From NCBI GenBank assembly GCA_964638815.1, contig CAZXBB010000369.1:1-9596 (forward strand): DNA of 9,596 nt, written 5' to 3'. A program made the position numbers and the translations under genes. Shown piece by piece: positions 5,115 through 9,596 of this stretch (position 1 is the stretch's first letter; every line of letters starts with the position of its first letter). The stretch is from CAZXBB01 sp964638815. Its GTDB lineage: Bacteria > Planctomycetota > Phycisphaerae > Phycisphaerales > SM1A02. The notes under the pieces were generated by a model. It saw only the letters and a list, made by a program, of their open reading frames with translations, was not told the DNA's origin and made no database searches.

Positions 5115-6398
5115 ATGATCAACCGACGCCGGAAGTGCATCGGTACCGTGTTTCGTGCGGGGGCCTGTGTTGCCACGCTTGCGCTGGCGGCCCAGGCGGC
5201 CGCCGAGCAGATTTCCAAGGTCGCCATCCTGAGCGGCCAGCAGGAGAACCCGGACGTGGCCTCTCCGGGATTCGGGTGCGGCCGCTTCATCGTGGACACG
5301 GCCGCCGACACGCTCTCGTACTACATCGCGTTCGGATCGCTGGCGGGCGCGGAGACGGCCGCCCATATCCACGGACCGGCGGACCCGGGGATGAACGCCG
5401 GTGTGCAGCACGGCCTTCCCGCGGGCAGCCCCAAGGTCGGCGTGTGGAACTACCCCGCCGCCCTCGAGGCCGACATCCTCGCCGGCAAGATGTACGTCAA
5501 CATCCACTCCGCGGTCGCCCCTGGCGGCGAGCTGCGCGGGCAGATCGTCGATCGCGTCGCGCTCATCGACCAGGCGGAGGAGGTTCCGCCGAGCGGCACG
5601 GCCGGCGTCGGCTTCGGCCTGTTCAACATCAACACGGTGTCGAACCGGCTGGACTACTACGTCGAGATCGCGTCGCTCTCGTCGGCGGAAACGGCCGCGC
5701 ACATCCACGGCTTCGTGCTCCACGGCGTCAACGCCGGGGTGCAACACGGTCTCGGCGTCGGCTCGCCGAAGATCGGCACATGGGTCTACCCCGAGGCCGA
5801 CGAGAAGCGCATCCTCGACGGCATGACGTACGTGAACGTCCACACCGTGAACTTCCCCGGCGGCGAGATCCGCGGGCAGATCGTCGGCATCGTCAACCCG
5901 ATCGACGGACGGCAGGAGAATCCTCCCGTCGCCACGCCCGGGCACGGTTGCGCGCTGCTGGCGATCGACGAGGCGAACGACCTGTTGTCGTACGACGTTC
6001 GTCACGCGAGCCTGACCGGTCCGGCCACGGCCGCCCACATCCACGGGTACGTCGGCCCCGGCGGCAACGCCGGCGTCGTGCACGGCATCGGGCCGGCGAC
6101 GCCCACCATCGGCACGTGGAACTACCCCGCCGCGAACGAGGGCGACATCCGCGCCGGCATGACGTACGTCAACGTGCACACCGCGGCGAACCCCGGCGGC
6201 GAGATCCGTGGGCAGTTGCACTTCCCGAACCGCCCGTGCGTCGCCGACATCAACTCCAGCGGCGCGGTTGATTTCGGCGACATCCTCGCCGTGCTCGGCG
6301 CCTGGGGCAAGAGCGGCCCGGAAGACGTTGACAAGAGCGGCTCGGTGGACTTCGGCGACATCCTGGTGATCCTGGGCACTTGGGGGCCGTGCCCTTGA
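5115..6398 (+). CDS. Secreted triple-CHRD protein with dockerin-like tail
   Basis: The 427-residue product has a signal peptide (MINRRRK, hydrophobic core 11-28, likely cut after A30). It is followed by three tandem CHRD domains at about 36-146, 148-257 and 260-369. Each repeats the hallmarks AETAAHIHG or ATAAHIHG, NAGV-x-HG, a WxYP turn, YVN(I/V)H and PGGE(L/I)RGQ. CHRD domains were named from chordin and are common in bacterial secreted proteins; their biochemical role is not settled. The tail (375-427) has the loops DINSSGAVDFGD and DVDKSGSVDFGD between Cys375 and Cys426. Domains 1 and 3 each have one Cys (55 and 279) at the same position, while domain 2 has none. The gene stands alone on its strand and ends in a strong intrinsic terminator. 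Family and export are firm; function is unknown. Confidence 0.95.
   Translation: MINRRRKCIGTVFRAGACVATLALAAQAAAEQISKVAILSGQQENPDVASPGFGCGRFIVDTAADTLSYYIAFGSLAGAETAAHIHGPADPGMNAGVQHGLPAGSPKVGVWNYPAALEADILAGKMYVNIHSAVAPGGELRGQIVDRVALIDQAEEVPPSGTAGVGFGLFNINTVSNRLDYYVEIASLSSAETAAHIHGFVLHGVNAGVQHGLGVGSPKIGTWVYPEADEKRILDGMTYVNVHTVNFPGGEIRGQIVGIVNPIDGRQENPPVATPGHGCALLAIDEANDLLSYDVRHASLTGPATAAHIHGYVGPGGNAGVVHGIGPATPTIGTWNYPAANEGDIRAGMTYVNVHTAANPGGEIRGQLHFPNRPCVADINSSGAVDFGDILAVLGAWGKSGPEDVDKSGSVDFGDILVILGTWGPCP
5220..6221 (+). repeat. Three tandem CHRD-coding repeats
   Basis: Three units of about 330 bases (5220-5552, 5556-5885, 5892-6221) encode the CHRD domains back to back with only one to two residues between them. 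The AHIHG and PGGE-x-RGQ blocks are almost identical in protein sequence, while the intervening parts have diverged. This indicates an old internal duplication, not a recent expansion. Confidence 0.85.
6237..6395 (+). other. Dockerin-like C-terminal module
   Basis: These bases encode residues 375-427 of the CHRD protein. Two Ca-loop-like repeats, each with a following helix (ILAVLGAWG, ILVILGTWG), are bracketed by cysteines, with one extra Pro after the last Cys. The first loop has Asn at the third position instead of Asp. It is clearly homologous to the module at 1863-2021. Confidence 0.85.
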
Positions 6399-6435
6399 AT
6401 CGCTGACCCTGTATGCCGTGACGGGATGAAAGAAG

Positions 6436-6467
6436 CTCCGGGACCACAAGGGGTCCCGGAGTTTTTT
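6436..6467 (+). terminator. Strong intrinsic terminator
   Basis: A perfect 10-bp stem (ctccgggacc/ggtcccggag, 6436-6461) with a 6-base loop is followed by six T residues, 38 bases after the CHRD stop codon. Read leftward it is followed by cttcttt, so it may also stop transcription of the convergent citrate synthase gene. Confidence 0.93.
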
Positions 6468-6567
6468 CATGCGCCGCCGGCGCCGCGTTCCTGCGCCCTT
6501 GCCGCCGTCGCCGTCAGGATCGTGCACCCGCGGACGCGCGCCAGGCGAAGGCGTCGATGACCCCCGC

Positions 6568-7863
6568 TCAGCGACTCCTCAGCGGCACGTAATCGCGCTC
6601 CTTCGCGCCCGTGTAGATCTGTCGGGGGCGCGTGATCGGGATCTTGTGCTCGAGGCTCTCCTTCCACTGCGCGATCCAGCCCGGCAGGCGGCCGAGCGAG
6701 AACATCACCGTGAACATGTCCGTCGGGATGCCGAGGGCCCGGTAGATGATGCCGCTGTAGAAGTCCACGTTCGGATAGAGATTGCGGTCCTTGAAGTAGC
6801 TGTCGTTCAGCGCGTGCTCCTCGAGCTTGCGTGCGATGTCGAGGAGCGGGTCGTTCAGCTTGAGCTTCGCGAGCACCTTGTCGCATGCGGTCTTCAGGAT
6901 CTTCGCCCGGGGATCGAAGTTCTTGTAGACGCGGTGTCCGAAGCCCATGAGCCGGAAGCTCGACGACTTGTCACGGGCGAGCGCGATGTACTTGTTCACG
7001 TCGTTGTTGTCGTCGCGGATCGTCTCGAGCATCTCGAGCACGGCCTGGTTCGCCCCGCCGTGGAGCGGCCCCCACAGGGCGCAGACGCCGGCGGAGATCG
7101 AGGCGAACAGGTTCGCCTGGGAGCTGCCGGCCGTCCGCACGGTCGTGGTCGAGCAGTTCTGCTCGTGGTCCGCGTGGAGGATCAGAAGCTGGTCCAGCGC
7201 CCGCACGACGTCCTCGTGCACCTCGTAAGGCTCGGTGCGGTAGCCGAAGAACATCTTCAGCATCCGGCCGGTGTAGCTCAGGGAGTTGTCGGGATAGATG
7301 AACGCCTGGCCGAGCGACTGCTTGAGCGCGAAGGCGGCGATCGTCGGCAGCTTGGCGAGCAGGCGGATGCTGCTGATGTTGACCTGCTCCGGCTCGAGCG
7401 GATCGTACTCGTCCTGGTAGAACGTCGAGAGCGCGCACACGACTGAGGAGAGGATGGCCATCGGATGCGCGTTCGGCGGGAACGCCTGGTACATCCGCTT
7501 CAGATCCTCGTGCAGAAGGCTGTGCCGCGTGAGCTTGAGCTCGAAGTCCTCCAGCTCGGTCTTCGTGGGCAGGTCGCCGTAGATAAGCAGGTAGCTCACC
7601 TCCGTGAACGTCGATTGCTCCGCGAGCTGCTCGATCGGGTAGCCGCGGTAGCGGAGGATGCCTTTCTCGCCGTCGATGAACGTGATCGACGACGTGCACG
7701 ATCCCGTGTTCAGGCATCCCGGGTCGAGCGTGATGTAGCCCGTCGCCTTGCGAAGCGGCTTGATGTCGATCGCCCGTTCGCCCTCGGTGCCCTCGATGGT
7801 CTCGAACTCGATCGACCGGCCGTCGACGTTGAGCGTCGCCGTGGCGAGCGTCGCCGTACTCAT
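6568..7863 (-). CDS. gltA: Citrate synthase (type II, hexameric class)
   Basis: This cytoplasmic enzyme condenses oxaloacetate with acetyl-CoA to citrate and CoA, the entry step of the TCA cycle. The 431-residue length and the N-terminal beta-rich extension (about 1-60, with LDPGCLNTGSC) match the GltA-type enzymes of Gram-negative bacteria. Catalytic residues are visible: His268 in GPLHGGANQAV, His310 in GFGHRVYKNFDPRA and Asp367 in NVDFYSGIIY. Other conserved blocks are DHEQNCSTTTVR (232-243), GRLPGWIAQW (391-400) and the C-terminal RPRQIYTG (412-419). The ATG is supported by AAGGAG (7875-7870) six bases upstream. It appears to be a single-gene unit, separated from the gene upstream by a structured element and facing the CHRD gene tail to tail. 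Nothing is missing or unusual in the coding sequence. Confidence 0.98.
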   Translation of the reverse strand: MSTATLATATLNVDGRSIEFETIEGTEGERAIDIKPLRKATGYITLDPGCLNTGSCTSSITFIDGEKGILRYRGYPIEQLAEQSTFTEVSYLLIYGDLPTKTELEDFELKLTRHSLLHEDLKRMYQAFPPNAHPMAILSSVVCALSTFYQDEYDPLEPEQVNISSIRLLAKLPTIAAFALKQSLGQAFIYPDNSLSYTGRMLKMFFGYRTEPYEVHEDVVRALDQLLILHADHEQNCSTTTVRTAGSSQANLFASISAGVCALWGPLHGGANQAVLEMLETIRDDNNDVNKYIALARDKSSSFRLMGFGHRVYKNFDPRAKILKTACDKVLAKLKLNDPLLDIARKLEEHALNDSYFKDRNLYPNVDFYSGIIYRALGIPTDMFTVMFSLGRLPGWIAQWKESLEHKIPITRPRQIYTGAKERDYVPLRSR

Positions 7864-7933
7864 GACTGACTCCTTCGTGTGAATGCGGGGAGACTGCGGT
7901 CGGGACGCCCGGCCATCGACAGCGCCATCTTAG

Positions 7934-8163
7934 CCCGCATTATGCATGAAGCGGGTCGGTGGGTGGTCGAAACGACGACCCGTGCAGGACGCGAGGCCGA
8001 CGTCGGGGCTCACCAAGGCGTGCGCCGCGCAACCAGCGCGGCAAGCCGATCGCGTGAGCGTTCGGGCGAGCCGATGGCATATCCTCTCGATACGTCGAGG
8101 CTCGAACGAGCGCTCACGCGATCGGATCGCCCGCTGGACGACCCGGTTCATGCATAATGCGGG
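7934..8163. mobile_element. MITE-like structured element with 25-bp terminal inverted repeats
   Basis: The left end (7934-7958) begins cccgcattatgcatgaa and continues to cgggtcg. Its reverse complement is at 8139-8163 with a single mismatch in 25. Inside lie small hairpins at 7965-7980 (ggtcg/cgacc) and 8024-8042 (gccgcgc/gcgcggc), a 10-bp palindrome ccgacgtcgg, and a long hairpin at 8046-8125. No convincing reading frame is present. A size of 230 bp, terminal inverted repeats and an intergenic site fit a miniature inverted-repeat element, but no flanking target duplication is evident. A structured RNA or a bidirectional terminator region are the alternatives. Confidence 0.55.
8046..8125. repeat. 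Long imperfect hairpin inside the inverted-repeat element
   Basis: The 15-base arms ccgatcgcgtgagcg (8046-8060) and cgctcacgcgatcgg (8111-8125) are perfectly complementary. Pairing continues inward to 8072/8099 with one G-T wobble and a two-base mismatch, giving a 27-position stem. The apical region holds a small tatc/gata dyad. Confidence 0.75.
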
Positions 8164-8172
8164 TCAGGGCGA

Positions 8173-9596
8173 TCACTCCGCCCGCGTCGTGAAGCTCACC
8201 GCGACGGGCTCGACCGGCGCCCCCGCTGCGCTGCGGAACGCGTCGAACCGGTCGGAGTTGATGGAGAACCGGTACGTCCATCCCGGTTTCAGCCGCACCG
8301 GCAGCGTGAAGATCCGCCGCGTCCGGTCGTACGACGGCGGCTCCGTCGCCTCGGGGAAGCTCGGCCCGCCGCCCACGAGCGACCACGAACCGTCGCGCAT
8401 CGGGCGGTCGAAGGTGATCGTGATCCGGTCCAGCGCGGGATCGACGTCCTCGGCCCCGTTGGCCGGCTGCATCCAGATCACGGTCGGGGCGTCCGGGGCG
8501 TCGGCGGCGTCCGGCGCGTTCGGGGCGTCGGCGGCGCGCGCCCGGTCCTCCGCGGCCCAATCGTCGAAGAAGGCGACGATACGCGGCATGAACTCGTCCA
8601 GCCCCGGGTAGCGCTCGCGGTCGGCCTCGTACGCGGCGAGCAGGGTCGCGAGATCCTCGATCCAGCGGAAGCCGCGGCGCCGGTGGTGCTCGATCTCCGC
8701 GCGGCCGGCCTCCGGGCCGTCCTCACTCGCCACGTAGCGCACCGTGCACGCCCGGACGAGCGACTCGTACATCATCGTCTCCCAGCTCCCGTACGCCTGC
8801 CGCTTCATCGCCTCGGCGACGGTGGGGAACAGGATGCGACCCGAGGGCGCGAGCTCGTCGAGGAACCGATCGACCATCGGGTTCGTGTAGGAGTGACAGA
8901 ACTCGTGCACGATCGTCGGTACGACGTTCGGTCCGAAGACGGGCAGGCCCTCGTCGTCGAACGCGTGGGCGCCGATGACCGGCGTGATCTCCTCTGTTCC
9001 GTCGGGGAAACGGATGCCGACGCCGTAGTTGCCGCCGCCGTTGAGCGTCCCCGGGATGGCGCGGAAGCGCGCGCCGGGTCGTTCGCCGAAGAATCCGTCG
9101 AACCACGCAATGTACGGCCGGGCGTCGATCCGGGTGCGCAGACGCTCCGCCGCCGCGTCGTAGAAATGCCGGTTCTCGTCAACGAAGGCGTTGAAGCCCG
9201 TGTCGTGCACGAAGTCCCGGGCCGCGGCCACGAAGCGTTCGGCGGCGCCGGGCGTCCAGCGCGCGTCGAGCCGCGCGGGGGGCGTGTCGAACGGGATGCG
9301 CGCGTCGAGACGCTCCGTGTGGCCGAGGTGCACGGCCATGCTCATCACGGCGTCGTAGGCGATCCCGTGCCGCGCGCGGAGCTCGCGCGCGAGCAGCACG
9401 ACAGGGTGCGCCCGGAACGCGCCGAACCGCTGCTCGACGCGATCGGCGTACGGGGAGGCCGAGGCGTCCTGGTTGTACTCGGGGTTCCCGGCGAGCCGGA
9501 AGATGATGCTCATGAGCTCGACCCGGGCGTCGGTCGCGACCGCGATCCGGCCGGAAGGCTGGTCGGGACCTGCCGTGGCGGCCGTGACGGTGGACA
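8173..9596 (-). CDS. DUF4932-type putative secreted metalloprotease with Ig-like domain (5' partial)
   Basis: The frame is open to the window edge. An ATG at 9513 exists, but the 27 codons before it encode GRIAVATDARVEL leading into MSIIFRLAGNPEYN, which together look like the conserved start of a DUF4932 domain, so the true start lies outside. Counting from that internal Met, the zinc-protease motif HEFCH is at 203-207 in PTIVHEFCHSYTNP. A possible third ligand Glu is in WETMMYESL (244-252). A low-complexity Ala/Asp/Pro linker (327-343) leads to a C-terminal Ig-like domain resembling SbsA/Big_5 (344-443: PTVIWMQPANGAEDVD, ITITFDRPM, FTLPVRLKPGWTYRF). Metallopeptidase activity is inferred from the motif only; substrates are unknown. 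Export is likely from the Ig-like domain, but the signal peptide is not in view. The stop codon lies nine bases from the inverted-repeat element. Confidence 0.88.
   Translation of the reverse strand, partial: STVTAATAGPDQPSGRIAVATDARVELMSIIFRLAGNPEYNQDASASPYADRVEQRFGAFRAHPVVLLARELRARHGIAYDAVMSMAVHLGHTERLDARIPFDTPPARLDARWTPGAAERFVAAARDFVHDTGFNAFVDENRHFYDAAAERLRTRIDARPYIAWFDGFFGERPGARFRAIPGTLNGGGNYGVGIRFPDGTEEITPVIGAHAFDDEGLPVFGPNVVPTIVHEFCHSYTNPMVDRFLDELAPSGRILFPTVAEAMKRQAYGSWETMMYESLVRACTVRYVASEDGPEAGRAEIEHHRRRGFRWIEDLATLLAAYEADRERYPGLDEFMPRIVAFFDDWAAEDRARAADAPNAPDAADAPDAPTVIWMQPANGAEDVDPALDRITITFDRPMRDGSWSLVGGGPSFPEATEPPSYDRTRRIFTLPVRLKPGWTYRFSINSDRFDAFRSAAGAPVEPVAVSFTTRAE

Noticed and set aside
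4827..6527. 566-residue minus-strand open frame opposite the CHRD gene
   Set aside because: It is a mirror of three-fold repeated CHRD coding sequence, rich in Arg, Asp, Gly and Val. It also crosses the strong terminator at 6436-6467.
7879..8157. 92-residue plus-strand and 73-residue minus-strand frames within the inverted-repeat element
   Set aside because: They run through the terminal repeats and hairpins, lack ribosome sites and show no recognisable protein character.
7934..8163. CRISPR array or tRNA gene in the gltA upstream region
   Set aside because: Only two inverted copies of the repeat are present, without regular spacers. No cloverleaf or conserved tRNA boxes could be found.
7925..8172. 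Target-site duplication flanking the inverted-repeat element
   Set aside because: Comparing the bases outside 7934 and 8163 shows no matching direct repeat of 2-9 bases at the same offset. Insertion is therefore not proven from this copy.
8484..8545. Repetitive GC-rich stretch as a possible DNA-level repeat element
   Set aside because: It is in frame and encodes the Ala/Asp/Pro linker between the protease and Ig-like domains, so it is adequately explained as a low-complexity linker.

Overview
The window reads as chromosomal DNA from a high-GC planctomycete, most likely of the Phycisphaerae type. The main reason is that two unrelated secreted proteins end in the same Cys-bracketed, dockerin-like tail with paired D-x-(D/N)-x-S-G-x-x-D-x-x-D loops, a C-terminal tag common in that group. 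A stand-alone type II secretion-like pseudopilin, a three-repeat CHRD protein, a DUF4932 metalloprotease and a hexameric-type citrate synthase fit the same picture. Placement is by family recognition only.

Layout, left to right. Bases 1-385 are non-coding and hold a 20-base near-perfect direct repeat, three hairpins (two with identical GGA loops) and a candidate promoter. Next come two plus-strand genes: a pseudopilin (386-1156) and a secreted dockerin-tailed protein (1254-2024). The gap between them carries a strong hairpin and a five-copy 11-bp tandem array that runs into the second gene's Shine-Dalgarno. A minus-strand pair converges on these with only 4 bases between stop codons: an OPT-family transporter (2763-4802) and a 245-residue membrane protein (2029-2766) joined by an ATGA start/stop overlap. 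Diverging from the transporter is a secreted triple-CHRD, dockerin-tailed protein (5115-6398), closed by the clearest intrinsic terminator in the window (6436-6467). Citrate synthase gltA (6568-7863, minus) follows. A roughly 230-bp highly structured element with 25-bp terminal inverted repeats (7934-8163) then separates it from a DUF4932-type putative metalloprotease whose 5' end runs off the right edge (8173-9596, minus).

How it fits together. The pseudopilin, the two dockerin-tailed proteins and the protease suggest a secretion and cell-surface neighbourhood, but no complete secretion operon is present. The transporter and its partner look like one functional unit. gltA is ordinary central metabolism. 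The items most deserving a second look are a cysteine-stripped YHS/TRASH-like segment inside the transporter, the translationally coupled unknown membrane protein, the structured inverted-repeat element upstream of gltA, and the GGA-loop hairpins ahead of the pseudopilin gene, which resemble CsrA sites.
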